In this document: one piece after another, positions 46,390 to 55,778 of the stretch | Layout: each line of letters starts with the position of its first letter | How positions within the stretch are numbered: position 1 is the first letter of the stretch | DNA from: Nostoc sp. TCL240-02 | GTDB lineage: Bacteria > Cyanobacteriota > Cyanobacteriia > Cyanobacteriales > Nostocaceae | NCBI RefSeq assembly: GCF_013343235.1 | Contig: NZ_CP040094.1 | Location: 2,790,501 to 2,854,500, forward strand | Direction of reading: 5' to 3' | DNA length: 64,000 nt | The notes under the pieces: generated by a model | The model's database searches: none | What the model saw: only the letters and a program-made list of their open reading frames with translations | What the model was told of the DNA's origin: nothing | Program-made: the position numbers and the translations under genes

Positions 46390-48106
46390 ATGCAAGATGC
46401 AGAATTCTCTACAATCTCTACGACTTGGGCAAGCTCCGCAGATGTTAATAATGATCTTGCTGAAACAAACGTTATAGTTTCTAAACTTTCAGATGAAGCT
46501 TTGCTGAAAATGGAGGTGATTCAAAATCTTTTAGAAAATAGCGATCGCACTACATATACTCAAAAGCTCAAGGAAGCGGCAGAAAAGCTTGGTAAGTCAG
46601 TACGTACAGTGCGACGGCTGGTAGATAAATGGGAACAGGAAGGTTTGGCTGGACTGGCGCAAAATCAACGGATGGATAAAGGGAAGCATCGAGTTGATGA
46701 AGACTGGCAAGAGTTTGTATTGAAAACTTATAAGGAGGGTAATAAGGGAAGTAAAAGGATGACTCGCCAGCAGGTATTTATTAGAGTGAAGGCAAGAGCA
46801 GACGAACTGGGAGTTAAGCATCCTTCCCACATGACGGTTTACCGAATTTTGCAGCCGTTAATAGATAAAATTGAGCAAGCTAAAAGTATTCGCAGTCCGG
46901 GTTGGCGTGGTTCGCGCTTATCAGTGAAAACCCGTGATGGAAAAGACTTGCAAATAGAACATAGTAACCAAGTTTGGCAATGCGACCACACCCTTGTTGA
47001 TGTTTTATTAGTAGACCAGCATGGCAAAATTCTAAGTCGTCCTTGGTTAACAACGGTTATTGATAGCTATTCACGCTGCATTATGGGAATTAACTTGGGC
47101 TCACGATGCACCAAGTTCGACTGTTGTAGCTTTAGCGCTACGTCATGCAATTTTGCCCAAGCAATATGCTTCAGAATATGGACTTCACGAAGAATGGGGT
47201 ACTTCTGGTTTGCCGCAACACTTTTATACCGATGGGGGTAAAGATTTTCGTTCCAACCATTTACAGCAAATAGGGGTGCAGTTAGGATTTGTTTGTCATT
47301 TGCGCGATCGCCCATCTTGCAGTTGTAGTGTTGAGCGTCCGTTTAAAACTCTAAATACAGAATTATTCTCAACTTTACAAGGATATACAGGTTCAAACGT
47401 TCAAGAGCGGCCAGAGGAAGCGGAAAAAGAAGCTTGCTTAACGTTGCGGCAGTTAGAGCAAATGTTGGTGCGTTACATTGTTGATAACTATAACCAGCGA
47501 CTTGATGCTCGAATGGGCGACCAGACAAGATTTCAAAGCTGGGAATCTGGTTTAATTGCAGCACCCGATTTACTTTCCGAGCGGGATTTGGATATTTGCT
47601 TAATGAAGCAAACACGGCGACAAATTCAACGCGGGGGATATCTGCAATTTGAAAACTTGATGTATCGAGGTGAACTCTTAGCGGGTTATGCGGGGGAAAG
47701 TGTTGTGTTGCGATATGACCCTAGAGACATCACAACGATTTTGGTTTATCGCATAGAAGGGGATAAAGAGGTATTTATTGCTCGTGCTTATGCTCAAGAT
47801 TTGGAGACAGAAGAACTATCTCTAGATGAAGCAAAAGCTATCAGTCGTAAGGTCAGAGAAGCGGGTAAGGCTGTGAGTAATCGCTCAATTTTGGCTGAAG
47901 TTAGGGAACGCGAAACATTCCAAATTCAAAAGAAAACTAAAAAAGAGCGTCAGAAAGTAGAACAGGCTGAGGTCAAAAAATCTAAACAACTTATACCTGT
48001 TGAGCCAGAGTCATCAGTAGAGGCAGTATCTATTGATAGCGAACCTGAGCCAGAGATGCCGGAAGTTTTTGATTACGAACAAATGCGTGAAGATTACGGA
48101 TTTTAG
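46390..48106 (+). pseudogene. tnsB: TnsB transposase of the CAST, frameshifted
   Basis: Two frames (to 47241, and to 48106) encode one TnsB of about 571 residues. The first has the helix-turn-helix region (KLGKSVRTVRRLVDKWEQEGLAG) and the first catalytic Asp (VWQCDHTLVDVLLVD). The second has the other Asp (FYTDGGKDFRSN), the Glu (VERPFKTLN) and the C-terminal TnsC-interacting tail (VFDYEQMREDYGF). Homologues read INLGFDAPSS at the junction; here TCAC (47101-47104) stands in place of the Phe codon, a one-base insertion. The start is ATG 46390. If real, the shift kills the transposase; a sequencing error or recoding is possible. The loop before the catalytic Glu reads DRPSCSCSVERP where relatives have DRPSEGG. 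Confidence 0.88.
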
Positions 48107-48109
48107 AAA

Positions 48110-48946
48110 ATGACTTCAAAAGAAGCCCAAGCAGTCGCCCAACAATTGGGTGATATTCCCGTTAATAGTGAAAAATTACAGGCGGAGATTCAACGATTAA
48201 ATCGTAAAGGTTTTGTCCCACTTGAACAAGTGCAAATTCTCCATGATTGGTTGGAAGGAAAGCGCCAATCAAGACAATCTGGGCGTGTGGTAGGTGAGTC
48301 CAGAACAGGTAAAACAATGGGTTGTGATGCCTATAGGCTTAGGAATAAACCCTCTCAAGTTGCAGGAAAACCCCCAACTGTACCTGTAGCTTATATCCAA
48401 ATTCCCCAAGAGTGCGGTGCTAAGGAATTATTTGGGGTAATTATGGAGCATTTAAAATATCAAGTAACTAAAGGAACAGTGGCAGAAATTCGAGATAGAA
48501 CACTACGGGTTCTTAAAGGTTGCGGCGTGGAGATGTTGATTATTGATGAAGCTGACCGCTTTAAGCCGAAAACTTTTGCGGAAGTGCGTGATATTTTTGA
48601 CAGGTTGGAAATAGCAGTGATTTTGGTAGGAACTGACCGCTTAGATGCAGTGATTAAGCGGGATGAGCAAGTTTACAACCGTTTTCGGTCTTGTCACCGT
48701 TTTGGAAAGATGTCAGGGGAAGATTTTAAGCGAACGGTGGATATTTGGGAGAAACAAATACTGAGATTGCCAGTTGCTTCCAACCTTTCGAGTAAAACGA
48801 TGTTGAAGACGTTAGGGGAAGCAACTGGAGGTTATATCGGTTTGATGGATATGATTCTGAGAGAGACTGCAATTCGGGCTTTAAAAAAAGGACTGCAAAA
48901 AATTGACTTGGAAACTTTGAAGGAAGTAGCTGCTGAGTACAAGTGA
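48110..48946 (+). CDS. tnsC: TnsC AAA+ regulator of the CAST
   Basis: A 278-residue AAA+ ATPase, the usual size for type V-K TnsC. Walker A is VGESRTGKTMG near residue 63, Walker B EMLIIDEADRFKP near residue 144, and sensor residues lie in VILVGTDRLD and the arginine in YNRFRSCHRF. TnsC polymerises on DNA as an ATP-dependent filament that bridges Cas12k-TniQ at the target to TnsB at the transposon ends. It starts 3 bp after tnsB and its stop overlaps the tniQ start (TGATG), so the three genes form one operon. This gene is intact. Confidence 0.95.
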   Translation: MTSKEAQAVAQQLGDIPVNSEKLQAEIQRLNRKGFVPLEQVQILHDWLEGKRQSRQSGRVVGESRTGKTMGCDAYRLRNKPSQVAGKPPTVPVAYIQIPQECGAKELFGVIMEHLKYQVTKGTVAEIRDRTLRVLKGCGVEMLIIDEADRFKPKTFAEVRDIFDRLEIAVILVGTDRLDAVIKRDEQVYNRFRSCHRFGKMSGEDFKRTVDIWEKQILRLPVASNLSSKTMLKTLGEATGGYIGLMDMILRETAIRALKKGLQKIDLETLKEVAAEYK

Positions 48947-49461
48947 TGGAAGTGGAAAATATTAAGCCTTGGCTGTTTAGAGTTCAACCATATCAAGGAG
49001 AAAGCCTAAGTCATTTTTTGGGACGCTTTCGACAGGCAAATGATTTAACCCCTACTGGGTTAGGTAAAGCAGCAGGACTTGGAGGTGCGATCGCCCGATA
49101 GGAAAAGTTTCGCTTTAATCCCCCACCGTCTCACCAGCAGTTAGAGGCATTGGCTAAGGTTGTAGGGGTTGATGCCGATAGGTTAGCGCAGATGTTACCG
49201 TCTGCTGGGGTGGGGATGAAAATAGAGCCTATTCGGTTATGTGCTGCTTGTTATACCGAGTTGCCTTGTCACAAAATTGAGTGGCAGTTGAAGGTAACGC
49301 AGGGGTGTCAGCATCATAATTTAAGTTTGTTGTCTGAGTGTCCTAATTGTGGGGCTAGGTTTAAAGTTCCGGCTTTGTGGGTTGATGGTTGGTGTCATCG
49401 GTGTTTTACGCCGTTTGCGGAGATGCTAAAGAGTCAGAACTCTGTGCGATCTTCGTTATAA
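48946..49461 (+). pseudogene. tniQ: TniQ target-selection protein with in-frame stop
   Basis: The frame from ATG 48946 (MEVENIKPWLFRVQPYQGES) reads the N-terminal TniQ region SLSHFLGRFRQAND, then meets TAG at 49099-49101 and continues in the same frame as EKFRFNPPPSHQQLEALAKV. Relatives have Trp at this position (RWEKFRFNP), so the stop is a one-base change TGG to TAG at codon 52. The rest is intact, including zinc-binding cysteines (CAACYTELPC, CQHH, CPNCGARF, CHRC). Total length of 171 codons fits small type V-K TniQ. TniQ links Cas12k/S15 to TnsC, so its loss should block guided insertion unless the stop is suppressed or an error. Confidence 0.9.
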
Positions 49462-49506
49462 AAGAATTGCTAAACCACAGTCTCAAGTATATTTTTAGTA
49501 TTTCAC

Positions 49507-50991
49507 TTAAGTATCATTTTCAAGCGCATTCAAAATAGCCTTAAAACTGTTCAAACCTGCTTCCAGATTTTCAATGATTTCTGCTGCTAGTTCGTCGGGT
49601 TCTGGTAAGTTATCCAGATTAGACAGACTTTTATCTTTTAGCCAAGAAATATCAAGGCTAGTTTTATCCCGTGTCATAATTTCTTCATAACTGAATTTGC
49701 GCCAGCGTCCCTCGGTATTTGTTTCTGGATGCCAAATTTCCCCACGTTTACTGCGATCTTCAGGATTGTAGCATTGGATAAAGTCTTCTAAATCTTCAAA
49801 TTGAAGTGATTTTTTTTTGAGAGTATTGTGGATATTGGTGCGGTAGTCATAATACCAAACCTCTTTCGTACAAGCTTCTTTTCTTGTAGGTTTATTATCA
49901 AAAAACAAAACGTTTGCTTTAATGCCATGTGCGTAGAAAATTCCTGTAGGTAAGCGAAGAATAGTGTGCAAATCAGTTTTTTGCAACAGATTTTGGCGAA
50001 CTGTTTCCCCTGCTCCACCTTCAAATAGCACGTTATCTGGCACTATCACACCTGCTTTGCCAGTAGTTTTCAGCATTGTATAGATGTGCTGTACAAAATT
50101 TAACTGTTTATTTGAGGTAGTTGCCCAAAAGTCTTTTCTGTTATAGGTAAAATCCTTTTTTTCCTGCTCACCTTCTCCATTAGTAGCAGTTATACTACTC
50201 TTTTTCCCAAAGGGTGGATTAGCGAGAACATAGTCAAAACGTTGTTTAGTATCTACAGCTAATGCATCATGAGGAGAAATAGTTGGTTCACTATTAATAT
50301 CACCAATGTTATGCAAAAGCATATTCATTAAACACAAACGGCGTGTATTGGGAACAATTTCATGCCCATAAAAGGTTTGATGCTTGAGAAATTGAGTTTG
50401 TTTCTCATTCAAATTGTAGTTTTTCCTCAGAAAATTGTGGGTTTCTAAGAAAAACCCCCCGGTGCCACAAGCAGGATCAGCAATAGTCTTAAAAGGCTCA
50501 GGACGCATACATTTAACCATTACTTGGATGAGCGCACGCGGTGTAAAATACTGTCCTGCTCCTGACTTGGTATCTTCTGCATTCTTTTCTAGTAGTCCTT
50601 CATAGATATCACCTTTAACGTCTGCACCCATACTTACCCAAGCTTCATTGTCAATCATGTCAATAACACGAGACAGCATTACTGGATCTTGGATCTTGTT
50701 TTGAGATTTAGTGAAAATATGACCCAGAATTCCCTTTTTCTTTCCTAACTCACGCAAAAGCTCTATGTAATGAATCTCCAGTTCTTCACTGCGTTTAGTT
50801 TTTAAGCTTTGCCAATTATACTTAGCAGGAATACCTAAATCATGATTATAGGGTGGATTAGCATACTCATACGCCATTTTTAAAAAAATAAGATATGTTA
50901 GCTGTTCAAGGTAGTCGCCGTAACTCACTCCTGCATCTCGTAAAATATTGCAGAAATTCCAGATTTTGGTGACTATTTGTGATGGTGTCAT
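49507..50991 (-). CDS. hsdM: Type I restriction-modification DNA methyltransferase subunit M
   Basis: A 494-residue N6-adenine methyltransferase starting at ATG 50991 (MTPSQIVTKIWNFC), 11 bp after the HNH gene; a TTG at 51027 is a weaker choice. The N-terminal helical domain (residues 1-130) is followed by the SAM motif DPACGTGGFFLE and the catalytic YVLANPPFGKK near residue 245. With HsdS it methylates a bipartite DNA target. It is the last gene of the cargo operon and converges on tniQ. No hsdR is present in the element, so the methylase may protect DNA from the neighbouring ATPase/HNH pair or act alone. Confidence 0.92.
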   Translation of the reverse strand: MTPSQIVTKIWNFCNILRDAGVSYGDYLEQLTYLIFLKMAYEYANPPYNHDLGIPAKYNWQSLKTKRSEELEIHYIELLRELGKKKGILGHIFTKSQNKIQDPVMLSRVIDMIDNEAWVSMGADVKGDIYEGLLEKNAEDTKSGAGQYFTPRALIQVMVKCMRPEPFKTIADPACGTGGFFLETHNFLRKNYNLNEKQTQFLKHQTFYGHEIVPNTRRLCLMNMLLHNIGDINSEPTISPHDALAVDTKQRFDYVLANPPFGKKSSITATNGEGEQEKKDFTYNRKDFWATTSNKQLNFVQHIYTMLKTTGKAGVIVPDNVLFEGGAGETVRQNLLQKTDLHTILRLPTGIFYAHGIKANVLFFDNKPTRKEACTKEVWYYDYRTNIHNTLKKKSLQFEDLEDFIQCYNPEDRSKRGEIWHPETNTEGRWRKFSYEEIMTRDKTSLDISWLKDKSLSNLDNLPEPDELAAEIIENLEAGLNSFKAILNALENDT

Positions 50992-51002
50992 TTGTGGTTT
51001 TT

Positions 51003-51839
51003 TTATATAAAAACTAAAGCAATCCAATCATAGTTGCGTTTGCCTGCTACGTAGCGTTCAGCAAATAATGAGTATTCTGATGTGATATTTATTGCTGTTT
51101 TGAGTAACTTGAGCTTATCTTGAAATTTATCCAATATTTTCTGATCTTGTTGGGTAGCAAATGTTTGAAAGAAGTATTCAGCATCAACTATAGCTTGTTC
51201 CAAATCTCGTGCTAATCTCTTTCTGTCCTCAACTAATGCACTATGATGTAAATGATAACGTTGGATAGATATTTTTACCCTGTCTTGATCATCGGCATTT
51301 GCTGAAGGTATATGGCACGGAGTTCCATCTTCATTAAAATCCAACAATTTAACGTCTTCTTCAACACAAGGATCAAGCAATTTAGGTTTTTCGGAAACCT
51401 CGTCCCCAGGTTTCCATGCTCTTTTACTCTCGTCTATTAGTGGAAAGTAGCTACCCTTGCCACCTTTTGTATTATTTACTTTATCAGTACGAATTTTGTT
51501 GCAAAATTGACATGAATATCTAAAGTTTTTGTAATTAAAAGCCAGCCATATATACCCAGTATGTTTCGGTATTACATCCAAAAGTGTCTTTTTTGGTCGA
51601 AAATGATCAACCTCTTTATCAGAACGTGGCTGTATAGTTTCACAATACCAACACTTCTGACCAATAATAGATTCTAAGGCAGGTTTAAAATCCCGCCACA
51701 CCTGAGCATATTTATCTATATCTATTCCTAAAGAAACTTGTTCCTCTGCGTCTTTAGCTTTCACCAACCACTCCTCTAGCCAATCTTCAGGTAAAATACA
51801 GCGTATTCGTTTTAAATCAAAATAATCTATATAACGCAT
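51003..51839 (-). CDS. HNH endonuclease, PtuB/TIGR02646-like
   Basis: A 278-residue protein with an HNH nuclease core: KCWYCETIQPRSDKEVDHFRPKK near residue 85, then NYKNFRYSCQFCNKIRTDK. The two CxxC pairs bind a structural zinc; the His of VDHFRPK and the downstream Asn/Cys region form the active site. The family includes PtuB of Septu systems and the HNH effector of retron Ec78. It lies 8 bp after an ABC-type ATPase gene, the same order as ptuA-ptuB. Expected role is cutting DNA or RNA when the ATPase senses infection; the Septu label is inferred from fold and gene pairing. Confidence 0.8.
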   Translation of the reverse strand: MRYIDYFDLKRIRCILPEDWLEEWLVKAKDAEEQVSLGIDIDKYAQVWRDFKPALESIIGQKCWYCETIQPRSDKEVDHFRPKKTLLDVIPKHTGYIWLAFNYKNFRYSCQFCNKIRTDKVNNTKGGKGSYFPLIDESKRAWKPGDEVSEKPKLLDPCVEEDVKLLDFNEDGTPCHIPSANADDQDRVKISIQRYHLHHSALVEDRKRLARDLEQAIVDAEYFFQTFATQQDQKILDKFQDKLKLLKTAINITSEYSLFAERYVAGKRNYDWIALVFI

Positions 51840-51847
51840 AGTAACTG

Positions 51848-53521
51848 TTATGAATCTTCTCTCCTTAACATAATCTGCCTCATAAGCTCAAGTGCTGCTT
51901 GACGTTGATCCTCTGTAGGTGGAATTTCTGTTGCTCTTTCTTCCTCTAAAGCTTTTTGATAATCATGACGAGCGCGAAGATACTCCGTGAATAAGGGATC
52001 ACGCGCTTCATGTTGGAAGCCATAGTTTTCTAACTCACTATTCAGGTTTTCTAGCTCTTTCTTTTGAGTATCATTTAATGGCTCTTGTGAAAGTGCTAAC
52101 TCTCTCTTGCGTGCCAGTAATCCTAATGTGTAATTGTCAAGTGCTGCTGGTACATCAAACATATCGCTGGTCAGAATACCTGCATACCCCATACCACGCG
52201 GGTCTTCTTCTGGAGGTGTCACACTGATTGATAAATTATCCATATCTCGTTTAAGAATCTGCACCTGCTCCTTCACCAATTCAGCAATTGCTAATGGATT
52301 ATGAGTAGTTAATAATACATGAGTTGATTTCTGGTCGATATCACCCATACCTACAAATTTTTGTAAATAGTCGAGATATTTCACACTCCAGATTGGATTG
52401 AGGTGGGTATCTGGTTCATCTAGCAAAAATAGACTTTCCTCTTCAGCTGTAAAACGGAGCAGACCTAAAACTGTTAAAAGCTGCTGTTCACCTTCACTTA
52501 GCTCACGAAATGTAACTGAACCATCATTCTTACGTAACTTAACTCGAATTCTAACCTCTTCAATTAATTCTGAAACATAAGTGCTTTCTAAATCACGAAA
52601 GAATTCTCTGGGAGGTTCTTGTCCTACAAGTTCTCGTAATGTTGCTAGATCCTTGATGTAAAGATATAAAAATTCCCGATCTTGTTTATTCCATAAAGAG
52701 GCAGACTCACGGCGCTTAATCCGAATAGGTGCTAATGAAATATCATAAAGTCGAGCTAAAAAATTGCTAACTATACCACGCGCATTCCAAAAACGGCGAT
52801 CTCCCACTGTAGATTTCCACGGAGGTTGACGTAATACAAATAAAACTGAATCAATTCCACTTTCTGGATCTAAACCCAATTGCTTATCCAGAAATTCATT
52901 AACTATATCATCTTGTTGAAGAATGAAAGCTAGTAATACAAATTGACTGTGTATGGGTAGTGCATAAAATAATTGTCTTAGTCCAGGATCTAGACCACTA
53001 CGTAGCTTTTTATCATATTTTACTAAATATTCTCGGAAAATTTCTTCCATACGTGAGCTATGACCTGAATAATAGCCAAAAATATATTTAGGTAAATATT
53101 GATCTTGCTCTTTTAAAAAACGGCTAACTGTAATGTGCTTACCTCTGTCAATTGTTGTATTCTCAAGTTCATTTTCTAGCAGTGATGTTTGAACAGAACT
53201 TATAGATAGTTCGTTATCATTAATAGGCTTTACATAAATTTGATAAGCATCTTTGACTCTTTTTATATCTGCATCTATGTAAATGCTATTCTGTCGGCAA
53301 CGGTAAGTAATACGGTATGAAAAAGAAGGTTTGTTTTTTTCTTTGTTCTCATTCTCACCCGTGATTAAGTCACGAAAAAGAGTAGCTAGTGCTTCTAGTA
53401 CATTGGACTTGCCAGTGCCATTCCAACCAATAACTACAGTTACCCAATGCCCTTCGTCAAAATCAATTAAGACATTTCTCAGGTTTTTAAATTCGCCAAT
53501 CCATAACTGATCTAGACGCAA
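51848..53521 (-). CDS. ABC/OLD-type AAA ATPase, PtuA-like
   Basis: A 557-residue ATPase. I choose a TTG start at 53521 because AAGGAGG (53535-53529) lies exactly 7 bp upstream; a longer frame from 53551 overlaps hsdS. The N-terminal FKNLRNVLIDFDEGHWVTVVI leads to Walker A IGWNGTGKSNVLEAL, the ABC signature is RELSEGEQQLLTVLGLL near residue 350, Walker B SLFLLDEPDTHLNP and the switch HVLLTTHNPLAIAEL. A helical C-terminal tail rich in Glu/Arg follows. PtuA-type ATPases assemble into rings that control a bound PtuB nuclease. Its start lies 3 bp after the hsdS stop, so all are co-translated. Confidence 0.82.
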   Translation of the reverse strand: MRLDQLWIGEFKNLRNVLIDFDEGHWVTVVIGWNGTGKSNVLEALATLFRDLITGENENKEKNKPSFSYRITYRCRQNSIYIDADIKRVKDAYQIYVKPINDNELSISSVQTSLLENELENTTIDRGKHITVSRFLKEQDQYLPKYIFGYYSGHSSRMEEIFREYLVKYDKKLRSGLDPGLRQLFYALPIHSQFVLLAFILQQDDIVNEFLDKQLGLDPESGIDSVLFVLRQPPWKSTVGDRRFWNARGIVSNFLARLYDISLAPIRIKRRESASLWNKQDREFLYLYIKDLATLRELVGQEPPREFFRDLESTYVSELIEEVRIRVKLRKNDGSVTFRELSEGEQQLLTVLGLLRFTAEEESLFLLDEPDTHLNPIWSVKYLDYLQKFVGMGDIDQKSTHVLLTTHNPLAIAELVKEQVQILKRDMDNLSISVTPPEEDPRGMGYAGILTSDMFDVPAALDNYTLGLLARKRELALSQEPLNDTQKKELENLNSELENYGFQHEARDPLFTEYLRARHDYQKALEEERATEIPPTEDQRQAALELMRQIMLRREDS

Positions 53522-53523
53522 AG

Positions 53524-55332
53524 TTACTCCTCCTTTCTCGAACAAATACAAAGCCAGTCTTCATCTCCTCGCCGTTCTATTTTAATGATTTCTTCGTTTA
53601 TTAAATCACGAAGCTCAAGATATAGTTTTTCGATATCTTTTGTTTGTGCTCCATCACTAATACCACATTGGCAAAAAACATCTTTAGCACTTAACCAATT
53701 TTCTGCTGATTCAATTACACTTATCAAGTTTGGCATTGTAGCTATATCCTTCTTGATCTTGTTTTTTAATGTTTTACGAATTGGCTTTGGTGTTTTTTTA
53801 CGTTCTGTACGAATACGTTCTAATAAGATGCTTGCTGGTTCATCATTAGGATCGGGTGGGACAAGATGACCAGAAAAAGCTTTTTTTAAAATACTTTGAC
53901 GTAAAACTCCAGCTTTTTGCAAATTTTCTTCAATAATGTTCTCTAATTTAGAGATAACAGTCATCTTACTTTCAATTTCTTCTACAATCTTTTGCTGTTC
54001 AGAAAAAGTGCATAATGTAACAGGTACATTATGTAAAATTTCTTGATTGAGATTCTGCATTGTAGTACCAATACTTTGATCAGAAAGGAAATTTTTCACG
54101 CGTTGGGAATTTAGTAAATAACAATAAAAATCTGAGTTATTTTCAGGTATCAATCTTATAAATAAGCTTCCTGTACCACATAAAAAACCGTCTTCTTTTT
54201 GAGTTACAACTGCACACCGTCCCATTTCACCTCTTCGCCCTATTACTATGTCACCACTACGCATAATAAAATTGGACAACTGAGACAATTTTTCTGGACT
54301 AACAGATAAGTTCCAATCAGGCTCAATGCGTTTATTATTAATATGACTGGGATTAATGATTGGTGTACCGTTCGTGATATAATCAGATTTATGTAACAGC
54401 GATCCAAAAGGACCGATTTGTATATTTTCAGCTATAAATGATAGCTTAACCCAACACCATTGGTCTGGTAATAAGGGTAATTCTCGTAATTCCTGTTTTG
54501 TTAGATGAGATAAACTTCTCGGTTTTTGTAGTTTTCTTGGCTTTATACCTTTTTTATCAGTAGCCTCCCAAGCGTTGAGAGCTTGTTTCCATTCATTAAT
54601 TTGCTGCTGATATAGCTTTTCTCGTGTTTTTTCAATACTTACTCTTAGTTTATCAGAAGTTTCTAGTTGATCAGCATTTGTTTTACGCCATTGTTCTGTT
54701 AGTTTACCCTCAAAAGCTTGTTTTATAACTGCCTGTTGATAAATCTTCAGTTGATTGCAAGCAGTTCTTAGATTTTCGATACCCTGATCTAATTCAGAAA
54801 AAAGTTCTTCAATTTTAGCAACAATACGATTTTGTTCATTAATAGGAGGTATAAGCACTAAAACTTTTTGCACAAACTTAGAACTAATACCTCCTTGTGC
54901 TGCTCCTCTAAAATCTAAAAGTATTTGCTGCCTTCCAGACTCCGCCCATAAATTATAGAATATCCATTTTTTGTTTATTAAATTGGACACTCTCACAATA
55001 AATACGTGTTCATTTATTACAGCATATTTATATGGAAAGTCTTTACCTATATAACTTGTTTTACTTGTAGTTGCACCGTCTTTTACAATTAAAATATCTT
55101 CGGATGATATTACACCTTTTGACATCTGATGAGCAAAATCAGCAGAAACATATTTTATTGAAGAGAAATTAAAGCTTCCATCACTGTTGAGATGTTCACC
55201 ACCTATACTTGGTATTCCATCAGTAATGCCTTGAACACCACCTTTTGGTCTTTTACCTGTTTCAAGAGATATCAAAATATCTTCTAGTGTCACTTGTAAC
55301 CATTTATTAGGTAAATTGCAAATTTGTTCCAT
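53524..55332 (-). CDS. hsdS: Type I restriction-modification specificity subunit S
   Basis: A 602-residue HsdS with two target recognition domains. TRD1 covers about residues 5-180 (KWLQVTLEDILISLETG), followed by a conserved coiled coil (EQNRIVAKIEELFSELDQGIENL). TRD2 covers about 285-465 (DQWCWVKLSFIAENIQIGPFGSLL), followed by a second coiled coil (EQQKIVEEIESKMTVISKLE) and KKAFSGHLVPPDP. About 90 extra C-terminal residues look like a winged-helix extension. It reads DNA sequence for HsdM. It begins 20 bp after the MerR-type regulator gene on the same strand and is the first gene of the cargo operon. Confidence 0.9.
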   Translation of the reverse strand: MEQICNLPNKWLQVTLEDILISLETGKRPKGGVQGITDGIPSIGGEHLNSDGSFNFSSIKYVSADFAHQMSKGVISSEDILIVKDGATTSKTSYIGKDFPYKYAVINEHVFIVRVSNLINKKWIFYNLWAESGRQQILLDFRGAAQGGISSKFVQKVLVLIPPINEQNRIVAKIEELFSELDQGIENLRTACNQLKIYQQAVIKQAFEGKLTEQWRKTNADQLETSDKLRVSIEKTREKLYQQQINEWKQALNAWEATDKKGIKPRKLQKPRSLSHLTKQELRELPLLPDQWCWVKLSFIAENIQIGPFGSLLHKSDYITNGTPIINPSHINNKRIEPDWNLSVSPEKLSQLSNFIMRSGDIVIGRRGEMGRCAVVTQKEDGFLCGTGSLFIRLIPENNSDFYCYLLNSQRVKNFLSDQSIGTTMQNLNQEILHNVPVTLCTFSEQQKIVEEIESKMTVISKLENIIEENLQKAGVLRQSILKKAFSGHLVPPDPNDEPASILLERIRTERKKTPKPIRKTLKNKIKKDIATMPNLISVIESAENWLSAKDVFCQCGISDGAQTKDIEKLYLELRDLINEEIIKIERRGDEDWLCICSRKEE

Positions 55333-55352
55333 CCTACTTCACCATAGCCTCA

Positions 55353-55778
55353 CTAATTTGATAGCTTAGATTCCAACCTTTGATAAATAACATCTAACCA
55401 CACCGGAATCACAGCTTTACCTTCATCTAGAGATGCGATCGCCTTTTTTCTGTCAAACTCCACAAGCTCAAGCGATCGCTCCTGTGCTTGCAACAACATA
55501 AAGCGCTTACCCTTACCTGAAATAAATAACTCTGGCTCTTGGTCTTTGAGCGTTTTCAGGGTGGCGCTGGCTATGTCAAAACTTAATCCCACAGATAGCC
55601 AATATGACATTGCAGCCAGTTCCACCAAATTAGACTTTGAGTAATAAATACTACGTCCTGTCCCAGTATCACTGATTACAGGAACAATCACCCCTCTCTC
55701 TCGCCAATACTGTAGCTGACGAAGGGTGCAGCCTGTAATTTCAGCAGCTTCCTTGCTTGTAAAAAATGTCTCCTGCAT
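55353..55778 (-). CDS. cvkR: MerR-type CAST regulator (CvkR-like)
   Basis: A 141-residue MerR-family protein: helix-turn-helix at about residues 6-28 (TSKEAAEITGCTLRQLQYWRERGVIVP), a wing (GTGRSIYYSKSNLVELAAM) and a short C-terminal helix, without cysteines of metal sensors. It is divergent from cas12k across 68 bp. In characterised type V-K elements the equivalent gene (CvkR) represses cas12k and transposition genes. Here the leftward transcript may also run through the cargo genes because hsdS starts only 20 bp later. Confidence 0.9.
   Translation of the reverse strand: MQETFFTSKEAAEITGCTLRQLQYWRERGVIVPVISDTGTGRSIYYSKSNLVELAAMSYWLSVGLSFDIASATLKTLKDQEPELFISGKGKRFMLLQAQERSLELVEFDRKKAIASLDEGKAVIPVWLDVIYQRLESKLSN

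Noticed and set aside
47095..47110. Programmed ribosomal frameshifting in tnsB
   Set aside because: No slippery heptamer or obvious stimulatory stem is seen and related tnsB genes are single frames; a mutation or sequencing error is simpler.
49507..55332. A complete type I restriction-modification system
   Set aside because: No hsdR gene is present anywhere in the element; the genes between hsdS and hsdM are an ABC-type ATPase and an HNH nuclease.
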